Positions 31,799 to 40,289 of a stretch of DNA of 52,438 bases are shown piece after piece. Under the pieces are notes generated by a model. That model did no database searches, had not been told where the DNA came from, and saw only the letters and a list, made by a program, of their open reading frames with translations. The translations under genes and the position numbers were made by a program. Origin of the DNA: Gammaproteobacteria bacterium. GTDB lineage: Bacteria; Pseudomonadota; Gammaproteobacteria; Arenicellales; Poriferihabitantaceae. Location of the stretch: assembly GCA_009842505.1 (NCBI GenBank), contig VYFG01000019.1, positions 1 to 52,438 on the forward strand. The letters run 5' to 3'. Position 1 is the stretch's first letter; each line of letters opens with the position of its first letter.

Positions 31799-34098
31799 GC
31801 GCCTGTCCCAAATCCGGACCGGATCCTTCCCAGGTCATCCAGTTCGAGCGTAAACAGAATACGGTTCCTGAACTCCCCGGTCCCGTCAAGGTAATACTGG
31901 TATTCCAGGCGTGTCGCCCAGCAACAGCCATCGAAACTGAGACGAACAGAAGAGGAGCGGATATCATTTTCCTCAAGGGAATAGGCGGTATCCGCATCAA
32001 GCTGCCAGCGTGGACCCAGCGGGGCGGAGAAATCCACCTGGACCTGTTCCAGATCATCGTGGTTTGCCGTATAGGCGATGGATGCGTTGCGGCGCCGGCC
32101 ATGATCATAGTCAGCGGACAGCCAGATTACATCAGGGTCGCTGGACTCCTTCCGCCATGAGGCAAATCCGGTCATGCTCCAGTCCTCGTTGACATTGGCC
32201 GTCAGTTCCGTGAAGAAGCTGGATCTGCCGGTCGTGAGTGGCCCGTCATCGGAATTCAGGCGGAGGTGGCGGTCCTCCAGGTAGTAGACCTGTCCGATGC
32301 CGAACTGCATTCGCTGTGCCCCGGTGTTGTTGTCAATCATCCGGCTGGTCATCCCCAGGGTGATCTGCTCCGTATCCCCGACCCGGTCTCCGCCCGTGAA
32401 CCGGTTTTCCCTGAAGAAGTGGCTGTAGCTGGTGGGTTGACTCTCATCCGTATCGAAAATCGGCAGAGTGTTCTGGTCGTGCTCATGCGGTATTTTTACA
32501 TAGAACAGCCGCGGCTCCAGCGTCTGGTAGAACGAACTGCCGCCAAGTTCGAACTGGCGGTCGAGCACCAGTTTGCCGTCAAGACTGTATGCCGGTACGG
32601 ACACCGATGGCGAATTGTCCCTTGTGTCGTCGAGAGCGTAATTCAGGCTGTAGAGCGAAACTCTCGGTTCTATTGAACCGTACGACGCCTCGACCGGGAC
32701 CGAGACAAAGGAACGGACGAGTGTACGGTCGCCGGTTGTCCGGGTTTCCTCTGCATGTTCGAACCGGGAGAAAGACGTCTGTATACCGCCCCGGAAGATA
32801 CCGAACTTCCCCGGCTTCATGTTGATGCCGATTTCCGGCAGGATGTCATGGGGTCGATGACTGCCGGATGTCCGGTCGCTGATGGGATCCTGCGCCAGTG
32901 TGCTGATGTGGATATCGAACCGCTCACCGATACGGCTCAACCGGGAACGCTGGGCGACATATCCCCCGGCGATGGATCCTGTGTTACCGAAAAAGTCCCG
33001 TGGATACGCCGGGTCGGAAACTTCCACGAGGTCGACCTTCGCCTCCCAGCGGTCGCCGAAGACCTGGTCGTGGTCGAGGCGCACGGCGTAGCGGTCCTCA
33101 TCGTCAAACAGATCGTCCGACGGCAGATATTCCGCCCCGAAGACGCCGTCCGTCCGTTTTCCCATGTAGCGGAACTCGCCAAACAGCTGCATTCCCCGTT
33201 CAGTCATGATTCGCGGTGTGATCGTGGCGTCCATGTGGGGTGCGATGTTGAAGTAATACGGCAATTCGAGAATGACACCGGATTCCCTTTCCTCGCCGAT
33301 CGAGGGAAACAGGAATCCGCTCCTGCGCCTGTTGTCGATGGGAAACGAAATCGAGGGAAAATAGAGAACAGGCACGTTCTTCAACCGCACTGTCATGGCC
33401 TTTGCCGTGCCGATACCGGAGGCCCTGTCAAGCCGCAGTACCTTCGTTGCCAGGGTAATGTCCTGGTTGCCATCAGGACAGGTAGTCAATTCCGCGTTCC
33501 GGAGAATCATGACTTCCCTGCCCTCAAACTGCATGGTTTCACTGTCAACCCTGGCTTGCTGGTAATATCTTTTCCCATTCGTGCCATCCCCCGGACCCCC
33601 ATCCGGATCCCCGCGTGAACGCTCCGTGGAACCGGAAGTGGTGTCGGCAATCCGGATTGAAACATCCTCGGCACCGCCAATGAAGGTATCCACCTCCAGA
33701 TCCATGGTCTCGGCCCGGACCTCGTCTCCGGCCGGAGTATAGAGCACCACGTTGCCCCTGGCACCAGCACGGCGGGTTTCCGAATTGTAGGTGATGGTAT
33801 TGGCATAGATCGCCCGATTCCCCTGCCGGAACGTGACATTTCCTTGCAAAACGAACTCCTGGTCGGTGGTGGCTTCAATCTGATCCGCCTCGATGGTTGC
33901 CGGCGGCCCATGCGCCGTTCCGTCGGAGGCGGCCTGCAATTCTGGGGGAACGCTGATTTCCACAGGCAGACAAACACCCTGGCCGGCAAACCCCGTCACG
34001 ACGTCAGTATCGGGCTGTGCATCGGCAGGGAGGGAAACAAACGCGTGTAGGAAGATGATCACGCTGGCGGCGGTGGATTGCCGCAGCTGGACTGTCAT
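31795..34098 (-). CDS. lptD: LPS-assembly protein LptD
   Basis: This 767-residue outer-membrane protein starts with a signal peptide (ASVIIFLHAFVSLPADA). An OstA-like periplasmic domain (IEADQIEATTDQEFVLQGNV) precedes a C-terminal beta barrel with the plug-binding segment YYFNIAPHMDATITPR. The conserved Cys set is present: one near the N-terminus (GVCLPVE), one in ELTTCPDGN and the adjacent pair in DGCCWATRLEY, which form the disulfides that activate the barrel. With LptE it inserts lipopolysaccharide in the outer leaflet. I chose the ATG at 34098; a TTG at 34131 is also in frame. Confidence 0.94.
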   Translation of the reverse strand: MTVQLRQSTAASVIIFLHAFVSLPADAQPDTDVVTGFAGQGVCLPVEISVPPELQAASDGTAHGPPATIEADQIEATTDQEFVLQGNVTFRQGNRAIYANTITYNSETRRAGARGNVVLYTPAGDEVRAETMDLEVDTFIGGAEDVSIRIADTTSGSTERSRGDPDGGPGDGTNGKRYYQQARVDSETMQFEGREVMILRNAELTTCPDGNQDITLATKVLRLDRASGIGTAKAMTVRLKNVPVLYFPSISFPIDNRRRSGFLFPSIGEERESGVILELPYYFNIAPHMDATITPRIMTERGMQLFGEFRYMGKRTDGVFGAEYLPSDDLFDDEDRYAVRLDHDQVFGDRWEAKVDLVEVSDPAYPRDFFGNTGSIAGGYVAQRSRLSRIGERFDIHISTLAQDPISDRTSGSHRPHDILPEIGINMKPGKFGIFRGGIQTSFSRFEHAEETRTTGDRTLVRSFVSVPVEASYGSIEPRVSLYSLNYALDDTRDNSPSVSVPAYSLDGKLVLDRQFELGGSSFYQTLEPRLFYVKIPHEHDQNTLPIFDTDESQPTSYSHFFRENRFTGGDRVGDTEQITLGMTSRMIDNNTGAQRMQFGIGQVYYLEDRHLRLNSDDGPLTTGRSSFFTELTANVNEDWSMTGFASWRKESSDPDVIWLSADYDHGRRRNASIAYTANHDDLEQVQVDFSAPLGPRWQLDADTAYSLEENDIRSSSVRLSFDGCCWATRLEYQYYLDGTGEFRNRILFTLELDDLGRIRSGFGTGA

Positions 34099-34141
34099 CA
34101 GCAACAATAGCCCGGTCACTATGTTTGGCAAGTGGATTATT

Positions 34142-34162
34142 ATACGGGGTCAGACCCCGTAT
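34142..34162. repeat. 21-bp perfect inverted repeat between lptD and murU
   Basis: ATACGGGGTC, one A, then GACCCCGTAT form a perfect 10-bp inverted repeat in the short gap between divergent genes. It could be an operator shared by lptD and murU, or a copy of a short dispersed repeat built on GGGGTCAGACCCC. I saw no second copy in the window. Confidence 0.55.
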
Positions 34163-34199
34163 GATCCATGCCGGTGCCCATCGTGCCACGATACTACCG

Positions 34200-34886
34200 A
34201 TGTCCATGCACACGGCGATGATTCTTGCCGCCGGCCGCGGTGAACGCCTTCGCCCCCTGACAGACCGCGTCCCCAAGCCACTGCTGCAGGTGGGCCGGTA
34301 CCGGCTCATTGAATATCACCTGATGTCCCTCGCCTCCATCGGGGTGCATCGCGTTGTAATCAACATCGCCCACTTGGCCGAACTGATCCAGCATACCCTC
34401 GGAAACGGTTCCCGCTACGGGGTGGAAATCCTCTATTCACAGGAGCCTCCCGGGGCGCTGGAAACCGCCGGGGGCATTCGCAATGCCCTGCCTCTGCTGG
34501 GCCAGGACCCCTTCCTGGTGATCAACGGCGACATCCGCTGCGATATCCGTCTGGACAGTCTTGCCCTCGAAGACCCAAATTTCATGCACCTCGTGCTGGT
34601 GGCCAATCCACCGCACCGTCCGAATGGCGATTTCGGACTCGACAGGTCGCCCATTCCACACCGCCTCCTGCCCCCATCCGGAGCAGCGAACAATCTCACC
34701 TATGCAGGCGTTGGAGTGTTCAGCCCGGAACCTTTCCGGCATCTCAGTGAAGGCCGCAACCCCCTCGCGCCATTGATCCGGCAATGTATTGACCAGAAAC
34801 GGGCCACCGGGGAGCAATACAACGGTTATTGGATGGATGTAGGAAATGCAGACAGGCTTGAAGCTGCCCGAAGTGAAAACGGCTAG
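34200..34886 (+). CDS. murU: N-acetylmuramate alpha-1-phosphate uridylyltransferase MurU
   Basis: This 228-residue nucleotidyltransferase begins AMILAAGRGERLRPLTDRVPK and has the NTP loop G-R-G-E-R-L-R and Lys in PKPLLQV. VINGDIRCD carries the metal Asp, and the closing WMDVGNADRLEAAR is the MurU/GDP-mannose-type ending. It is diagnostic that the gene is divergent from lptD, as in pseudomonads. MurU joins UTP to recycled MurNAc-1-phosphate in peptidoglycan recycling. The kinase gene amgK, normally just before murU, is absent here. A second ATG at 34206 is possible. Confidence 0.85.
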   Translation: MSMHTAMILAAGRGERLRPLTDRVPKPLLQVGRYRLIEYHLMSLASIGVHRVVINIAHLAELIQHTLGNGSRYGVEILYSQEPPGALETAGGIRNALPLLGQDPFLVINGDIRCDIRLDSLALEDPNFMHLVLVANPPHRPNGDFGLDRSPIPHRLLPPSGAANNLTYAGVGVFSPEPFRHLSEGRNPLAPLIRQCIDQKRATGEQYNGYWMDVGNADRLEAARSENG

Positions 34887-34970
34887 GGCCACGTCCCTTG
34901 CCCGGCAGTCGCTGGTATGGAGAACGCGAATACGGACGTTTGAAACCTTGTTATTGTCCCAGTATCAGTT

Positions 34971-35624
34971 TCAACGGATGCCCTCCACTCCAGCACCTGT
35001 TCCATCACTCTCCCATTCGAAAACATCGCTCAGACATCGTTTCAGATCACGACAAACCGTTTCCATCTTGCGGTCGACCCCATTGAGTGCAAGGGATGTT
35101 ACCACCAGTCCAGGATAGCCACAGGGATCGATCCAGGTGAAAGGCGTGGTGTCCATGTTCACGTTCAGGCTGAAACCGTGGAAGCTGCATCCGTTGCGGA
35201 TGCGCAGCCCGAGCGCGGCGATTTTATGGTCTTCGACATATACCCCGGGCGCCCCTGCCCTGCGTTTGCCCTCCAATCCGTAGTCCGCCAGCAGCCGTAA
35301 CAGGCAATCCTCGATCAGTTCCACCAGTCGGCGGGGACCGATGCCCAACCTGCGCAGGTCCAGCATCAGATAGGCAATCAGTTGTCCGGGGCCATGATAG
35401 GTGATCTGCCCGCCCCTCTTGCTGCGTATGAGAGGTATGCCGTCAGGATTGCGGTGCGGTTCGAGTCTGCTGCTGGTGCCCTGTGTAAACACCGGAAAAT
35501 GTTCGAGAAACCAGATTTCATCAAGGGTTTCCCGATCACGCGAATCGGTAAATTGCAGCATCCTGTCCGCCACGCTGGTGTATTCGCTCAACCCCAGCCA
35601 GCGGAACCGGCAACCGGGCTTCAT
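34971..35624 (-). CDS. lipB: octanoyltransferase LipB
   Basis: This 217-residue enzyme moves octanoate from ACP to lipoyl domains. It has the catalytic Lys in EDHKIAALGLRI, RGGQITYHGPGQLIAYLMLDL, and the AGAPGVYV and CSFHGFSLNVN blocks. The Cys in WIDPCGYPG is the acyl-enzyme nucleophile. The ATG at 35624 overlaps the stop of the DUF493 gene as ATGA. A longer frame upstream would run into that gene and has no family support. The usual lipA neighbour is not in the window; the gene is convergent with murU. Confidence 0.94.
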   Translation of the reverse strand: MKPGCRFRWLGLSEYTSVADRMLQFTDSRDRETLDEIWFLEHFPVFTQGTSSRLEPHRNPDGIPLIRSKRGGQITYHGPGQLIAYLMLDLRRLGIGPRRLVELIEDCLLRLLADYGLEGKRRAGAPGVYVEDHKIAALGLRIRNGCSFHGFSLNVNMDTTPFTWIDPCGYPGLVVTSLALNGVDRKMETVCRDLKRCLSDVFEWESDGTGAGVEGIR

Positions 35625-35911
35625 ATCACCATGAGAATGTCCGGGTGGCCGGACAGCACGGAATAGACCCGGTCCAGTTCCTCCCGTTCGCGAGCCACCA
35701 CCAGGCAACTCAGCGCATGATAGTTGCCCTTGCGGCTTTCCCTGCGGCGTATGCCGAGCACCTGGTCTGGTGCGAGATGCTGCAGCAGCAATGCATGCAA
35801 TTGCCGGTCCAGGTTCTTCGAGGCGCGCACGAATACCTTGATGTCCACCTCGCAGGGAAACTGCAGCAATTCCCCGTCTCCCGGGGGCGTGCTGCCGTTG
35901 CCGCCCGCCAT
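35621..35911 (-). CDS. ybeD: YbeD-like DUF493 protein
   Basis: This 96-residue ACT-like ferredoxin-fold protein starts MAGGNGSTPPGDGELLQFPC and contains CEVDIKVFVRASKN and RRRESRKGNYHALSCLV, typical of YbeD. It overlaps dacA at its start (TGATG) and lipB at its end (ATGA), so all three are translationally coupled. The dacA-ybeD-lipB order is the common enterobacterial arrangement. A regulatory role linked to lipoate is often proposed but not shown. Confidence 0.9.
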   Translation of the reverse strand: MAGGNGSTPPGDGELLQFPCEVDIKVFVRASKNLDRQLHALLLQHLAPDQVLGIRRRESRKGNYHALSCLVVAREREELDRVYSVLSGHPDILMVI

Positions 35912-37116
35912 CAGAAAAGCCTCAGCACCGAATCCTTCAGCCGGGACCACCACGGACCGCTGGAATAGTCCGCATTCAGGTACAGTCTTCGTTCAAGCAC
36001 GGGGGTCCCGTTGTATTTGACCTGGATACTGCCGACATCCGTCCCCGAACCCAGCGGGGCCTCCAGGCTTTCCGGTATGTCGAGCGCTGCGGACAAACGA
36101 TCTCTCTTACCCTTTGGATACACCACTCCGAGCTGCCCGGACACACCGATACCGGCTTCCTTCTCCTCCCCCATCCACAACCTGACCTTGGTGACCTCAT
36201 CCCCGGGGCGATACAGCAGCAGGCCATCATAGGTGGCATACCCGTACCTGAGCAGGGACTGAACGGCGTCGGCACGGGTCTTTCGTCTGTCGGCACCCGT
36301 GACGATGGCAATCAACCGCATACCGTCACGCTTGGCCGTGGCAATGAGACAGTAGCCGGCCGCTTTGGTATATCCGGTCTTGAGCCCATCCACTGTGGGG
36401 TCCCGCCACAACAGCACGTTCCTGTTCTTCTGGGTGATGTCGTTGTACGTATATTCCCTGGTGGAATACAGGGCGAGCCGCTCAGGAAAATTCCGGATCA
36501 GGGCGCGGCTCAGGATCAGGATGTCCTCGGCGGTGGAATAGTGGTTTTCGTCAGGCAGGCCGTGGCTGTTGGTGAAATGACTGTTCACCATGCCCAATTC
36601 CTGCGCCTTGTGGTTCATGCGCACGGCAAACCCTTCCTCGCTTCCCCCCAGATGTTCCGCCAGGGCCACCGCGGCATCATTGCCCGACTGGACAATCAGG
36701 CCCTTCAGCAGATTTTCCACATCCACGTGAGTGTCCACCTGGATGAACATGCGTGATCCGCCCGTTTTCCAGGCCTTCCTGCTGACGTACACCTTGTCGT
36801 CTATCCGGATTTCTCCCTTCTCCAGCGCCTCGAACACCAGGAAGCCTGTCATCAGCTTGGTAAGGCTGGCGGGTTCAATTCGCAGATCCCTGTTCTTGCT
36901 GCCGAGAACCCAGCCGCTTTCGAAGTCCACCAGCATCCAAGACTTCACGGGGGCATCCGGGGGAGGCACCACGGCCTTCATCGCCTCGGGTATATCCCCC
37001 AACGATCCGACAGGCTGCGGAACGGCAGCGTCGCCTTGTGCATCCCCCTCCTGGGCCATGGAGGGGAATCCCGACAGGAATGTAAACAGCAGCAGGACCG
37101 CAACACGCAGGATCAT
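35911..37116 (-). CDS. dacA: D-alanyl-D-alanine carboxypeptidase (PBP5/6 family)
   Basis: This 401-residue protein has a signal peptide (VAVLLLFTFLSGFPSMA), the serine catalytic motif SLTK (in PASLTKLMTG) and SGN in VQSGNDAAVALAEH. KTG lies in VDGLKTGYTKAAG. A C-terminal PBP5-like beta domain and an amphipathic membrane tail (PWWSRLKDSVLRLF) follow. It trims pentapeptide stems by removing the terminal D-Ala. The gap to rlpA contains a good -10 element, so it may also have its own promoter. It is coupled to ybeD at its end. Confidence 0.94.
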   Translation of the reverse strand: MILRVAVLLLFTFLSGFPSMAQEGDAQGDAAVPQPVGSLGDIPEAMKAVVPPPDAPVKSWMLVDFESGWVLGSKNRDLRIEPASLTKLMTGFLVFEALEKGEIRIDDKVYVSRKAWKTGGSRMFIQVDTHVDVENLLKGLIVQSGNDAAVALAEHLGGSEEGFAVRMNHKAQELGMVNSHFTNSHGLPDENHYSTAEDILILSRALIRNFPERLALYSTREYTYNDITQKNRNVLLWRDPTVDGLKTGYTKAAGYCLIATAKRDGMRLIAIVTGADRRKTRADAVQSLLRYGYATYDGLLLYRPGDEVTKVRLWMGEEKEAGIGVSGQLGVVYPKGKRDRLSAALDIPESLEAPLGSGTDVGSIQVKYNGTPVLERRLYLNADYSSGPWWSRLKDSVLRLF

Positions 37117-37143
37117 TGGTAAAACGGTTTGGACTTTCGGAAA

Positions 37144-37149
37144 ATTATA
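37144..37149 (-). promoter_or_regulatory. candidate -10 box of a dacA promoter
   Basis: On the minus strand TATAAT occurs 28 bases before the dacA ATG, in a 124-base gap after rlpA. This is the longest gap between rlpA and lipB. The -35 side is poor (GGACTT at 17 bases), so the promoter is only a candidate. Confidence 0.4.
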
Positions 37150-37240
37150 CGGGCGGGAATGCGGCTAAGTCCGGTCAATTTGGTGGCAATTCAGCCATCA
37201 CGCGCTCGTGCCTGTACATCCGCCCGTGCTCGGGTTCGCT

Positions 37241-38164
37241 TCAGATCTCACGCAGTAACCCCCGGAGACCGGTGATCCGTTCCTGGTCCAGGCGCACCCG
37301 GTCGGCATCGCCCCAGTGGTCGTACGGCCCCACGAGAACCCTGAAAGGAGCCCCCTGGCCGGCAAGCTCCTCGTCCCGGACCGGCAACAGGGCGTATCCC
37401 GCCAGCCGCAGCCTGCCCCGCAACTCGAGCGCGTTGACCAGGTCATTGAATGAACCGATCTGCACCACGTATCGGCCTCCGGCCGTGGGTTCCCGCACCG
37501 GAATTGCCGCTGTAGGCGTTCCTGCAACTCCCGTCCAGAGCGATGGACCGTCCGACGCCTTCCCGGTGACGGGGGGCGTTCCGCCCGAGGGATCCAGCGC
37601 CTCCACCTCCACACGTCCGGTGCCGGTCTTCGTGATCCCGAGCTTCCATGCGGCCGCATAGGAAAGATCGATCAACCGCCCGTGGAGAAACGGGCCGCGA
37701 TCGTTGACTTTCACCACAATACTGCGGTCGTTGTCCAGGCTGGTTACCCGCACGAAAGTCGGCAAGGGCAGCACGGGATGGGCGGCGGTCATGGCAAACA
37801 TGTCATAGGTCTCCCCGCTGGAAGTCCGGCGACCGTGGAACTTGCGTCCATACCAGGAAGCCACGCCACGCTCCCTGTATCCCTTGGCGCTGGAAAGCGG
37901 GTGCCAGGTCCGGCCCAGGACCTTGTAGGGCTTGTTGCCCGTTTTGCTTCGGGGCAACGCCACCGGGACTGCATCCGGGATGGACGCGAGGTCAACCGGG
38001 ACAGAATCCGGTGGCCGGTCGCCGCCGTAATAGCCGCCCTCCCCGCCCTGCCAGACGGAACGGGACTGGCAGCCGGCCAGTGCCATGACCGCAGCGAACA
38101 GCATCGTGATGGATGCGAGCCGGCGCGATTTTGGCCCGCTGCAGGCGTGACCGAACGGCATCAT
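37241..38164 (-). CDS. rlpA: septal ring lytic transglycosylase RlpA
   Basis: This 307-residue lipoprotein has a lipobox LAGC near residue 32. The double-psi beta-barrel domain begins RGVASWYGRKFHGRRTSSGETYDMF, with the catalytic Asp in VKVNDRGPF. A C-terminal SPOR domain (YVVQIGSFNDLVNALELRGRL) binds denuded septal peptidoglycan. The enzyme cuts glycan strands without stem peptides. Its ATG overlaps the mltB stop as ATGA, and it lies within the rod-shape cluster. Confidence 0.93.
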   Translation of the reverse strand: MMPFGHACSGPKSRRLASITMLFAAVMALAGCQSRSVWQGGEGGYYGGDRPPDSVPVDLASIPDAVPVALPRSKTGNKPYKVLGRTWHPLSSAKGYRERGVASWYGRKFHGRRTSSGETYDMFAMTAAHPVLPLPTFVRVTSLDNDRSIVVKVNDRGPFLHGRLIDLSYAAAWKLGITKTGTGRVEVEALDPSGGTPPVTGKASDGPSLWTGVAGTPTAAIPVREPTAGGRYVVQIGSFNDLVNALELRGRLRLAGYALLPVRDEELAGQGAPFRVLVGPYDHWGDADRVRLDQERITGLRGLLREI

Positions 38165-39150
38165 CCTCCCATACGCCTGGCGATCTGCATGGACAGCTCT
38201 GTCACTGCCATGGCGTAGTTGATGCTGGTGTTGTAACGGGTGAGGGCATAGAAATTGCGGTAACCGACCACATGATCCTTCCCGGATTTCTGCTGCAGGA
38301 AGAACAGGGCCGCCGAGTCGCTCCCGCCGCGGGTGTCGAACACCACCCCCGCATCGGCCAGGTCCCTGGTCCGATGCCGAAGCTTGGACCTTTTGCTCAC
38401 CAGATCCCTGGCGGCATCCGGAAGGTCTTCAGTGACCGGTGCGAATATCGCCTCGCCGCGGGTCCATCCGTGTACCTTAAGGTAATTTCCCACGCTGCCG
38501 ATGGCGTCCTCCATTTCGTTCACCAGATCTCGCCTCCCATTGCCGTTGAAATCCACCGAGTAGGCCTCGTAGCTGGATGGCATGAACTGGGGAATGCCGA
38601 TGGCGCCGGCGTAGGATCCCAGCACGCTGTTTGCGGCGATGTTCTCCCGTCGGGCGGTATTTAGGAAAGTACGAAGCTCGTTGGTGAAAAACTTGCTTCT
38701 CCGGGGATAGTCCGCGGACAGCGTCACCAGACTGTCCAGCACGCGCCGGTTGCCCAAGCGTGTTCCGTAATGGGTTTCGACTCCGATCAGGGCCACCAGG
38801 ATTGCCTGAGGCACGCCGAACTCTTTTTCCACCGCAGCAAGGATGGTCTGGTTCTCCTGCCAGAACTGCACGCCCCTGACGATCCGTGATTCCTTGATGA
38901 ACAGATCCCGGTACCGATGCCATGGCAACGATTCGTATGGCCTGTCCATGAGTTCGATAATCTGCTGATCGATTTTCGATGACGACAGCACTGCTTCCAG
39001 CTCTTCCCGCGGGTAACCGTCCTCCTGGCTCATGATCTCCACGAGCTCTACCAGTACCGGGTAGCGGCTGACGTCCAGTGCCAGCGCCGGATTCAGGCCC
39101 AGCAATCCGGCCGCCGTGACGAACACGCATTGTTTGATCATTTTCCTCAT
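38161..39150 (-). CDS. mltB: lytic murein transglycosylase B (MltB)
   Basis: This 329-residue protein starts MRKMIKQCVFVTAAGLLGLN, a signal peptide without a lipobox Cys, so it may be soluble in the periplasm. The catalytic Glu lies in VALIGVETHYGTRLGN, and the substrate groove contains GAIGIPQFMPSSYEAY and an NGNGRRDL loop. The family C-terminus with RYNTSINYAMAV is present. A longer in-frame extension would overlap rodA and was rejected. It sits 8 bases after rodA, in the common rodA-mltB-rlpA order. Confidence 0.93.
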   Translation of the reverse strand: MRKMIKQCVFVTAAGLLGLNPALALDVSRYPVLVELVEIMSQEDGYPREELEAVLSSSKIDQQIIELMDRPYESLPWHRYRDLFIKESRIVRGVQFWQENQTILAAVEKEFGVPQAILVALIGVETHYGTRLGNRRVLDSLVTLSADYPRRSKFFTNELRTFLNTARRENIAANSVLGSYAGAIGIPQFMPSSYEAYSVDFNGNGRRDLVNEMEDAIGSVGNYLKVHGWTRGEAIFAPVTEDLPDAARDLVSKRSKLRHRTRDLADAGVVFDTRGGSDSAALFFLQQKSGKDHVVGYRNFYALTRYNTSINYAMAVTELSMQIARRMGG

Positions 39151-39158
39151 AGCCTTGT

Positions 39159-40286
39159 CTAGGGTCTCTTGTTGTTCTGGATGCACATCAACATGCCGAA
39201 ACCAATCATCAGTGTCACCATGGATGTCCCTCCGTAACTGACCAGCGGCAGCGGTACCCCGACCACCGGGAGAATGCCGACGACCATCCCGATGTTGACG
39301 AACACATAAAAGAAGAATGTAACCGACAGGGCTCCGGCCAGCAGGCGGGAATAGGCGTCGTGAGTGTACATCGCGATCATCAGGCCACGGAACACCAGGA
39401 ACAGGTAGAGCCCCAGCAATACCAGCACACCCACAAGCCCGAATTCCTCGGCATAGACCGCGAATATGAAATCGGTGGAACGTTCCGGAATGAACTCGAG
39501 CTGGGACTGGGTCCCGGCGAGCCAACCCTTCCCGGTGATCCCGCCGGACCCGATGGCGATGACCGACTGGATTGTATGGTAGCCCGCCCCAAGAGGATCG
39601 ATCCATGGATCAAACAGCGTCAGGATGCGACGCTGCTGGTATGGAAGCAGGACGAAATACCACAGCAGCGGAGCCGCGGCACTCAATCCCGCGGCCACGG
39701 CGACAATCAGTTTCCAGCTGATACCGGCAAAGAAAATGACGACGATACCCGTGGAGGCAATCAATATCGCCGTGCCAAGATCTGGCTGCATTACCACGAG
39801 CACGACAGGCAGCAGAATGATGCCGACACAAACGGTAAGGTAGGGAAACCTGGACGGCAGATTGGGCTGTGTGATCACCCAGGCCATCATCATGGGCACT
39901 GCCAGTTTCATGATCTCCGACGGCTGGAAACGGAAGAATCCGATATCGATCCAGCGCTGCGCCCCCTTGCCGACGATGCCGTATGCCAGCACCATGAACA
40001 GCAGTGCCAGGCCAACCCCGTAAACGATGGGCGACCACCGTTTCAGCGTCAAGGGCGACAGCCGGCAGAATAACAGCATCAGAACGAGGGCGAAGACGAT
40101 ACGTACCAGCTGGCGCAACAGCAGAGCGGTATTTTCCCCGCTGGCGCTGTAGATCACCACCAGGCTGAGAGCAAGCAGCATGAGAATGGCGGTCAGCAGC
40201 GGCATGTCCACGGGGAAGACGACTTCCTCCCGATCACCATGCTGTGGCCGCACCCCCGTATTCTGCCGATTGAGGAGAGAGAGCAT
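39159..40286 (-). CDS. rodA: rod-shape peptidoglycan glycosyltransferase RodA
   Basis: This 375-residue SEDS-family protein has about ten membrane segments. Family landmarks are GKGAQRWIDIGFFRFQPSEIMK, VVMQPDLGTAIL, the catalytic-region loop FIPERSTDFIFAVYAEEFG and the C-terminal GVPLPLVSYGGTSM. It polymerises lipid II with PBP2 in the elongasome. The gene starts 3 bases after the mrdA stop codon. Confidence 0.95.
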   Translation of the reverse strand: MLSLLNRQNTGVRPQHGDREEVVFPVDMPLLTAILMLLALSLVVIYSASGENTALLLRQLVRIVFALVLMLLFCRLSPLTLKRWSPIVYGVGLALLFMVLAYGIVGKGAQRWIDIGFFRFQPSEIMKLAVPMMMAWVITQPNLPSRFPYLTVCVGIILLPVVLVVMQPDLGTAILIASTGIVVIFFAGISWKLIVAVAAGLSAAAPLLWYFVLLPYQQRRILTLFDPWIDPLGAGYHTIQSVIAIGSGGITGKGWLAGTQSQLEFIPERSTDFIFAVYAEEFGLVGVLVLLGLYLFLVFRGLMIAMYTHDAYSRLLAGALSVTFFFYVFVNIGMVVGILPVVGVPLPLVSYGGTSMVTLMIGFGMLMCIQNNKRP

Positions 40287-40289
40287 CGA

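Noticed and set aside
34940..34974. Inverted repeat TTGAAAC/GTTTCAA between murU and lipB as a bidirectional terminator
   Set aside because: The stem is 7 bp and AT-rich, with a 21-base loop that makes it unstable, and it reaches into the lipB 3' end.
39151..39606. N-terminal extension of mltB into rodA
   Set aside because: The extended residues overlap conserved rodA coding sequence and lack a signal peptide. The ATG at 39150 gives a proper one.
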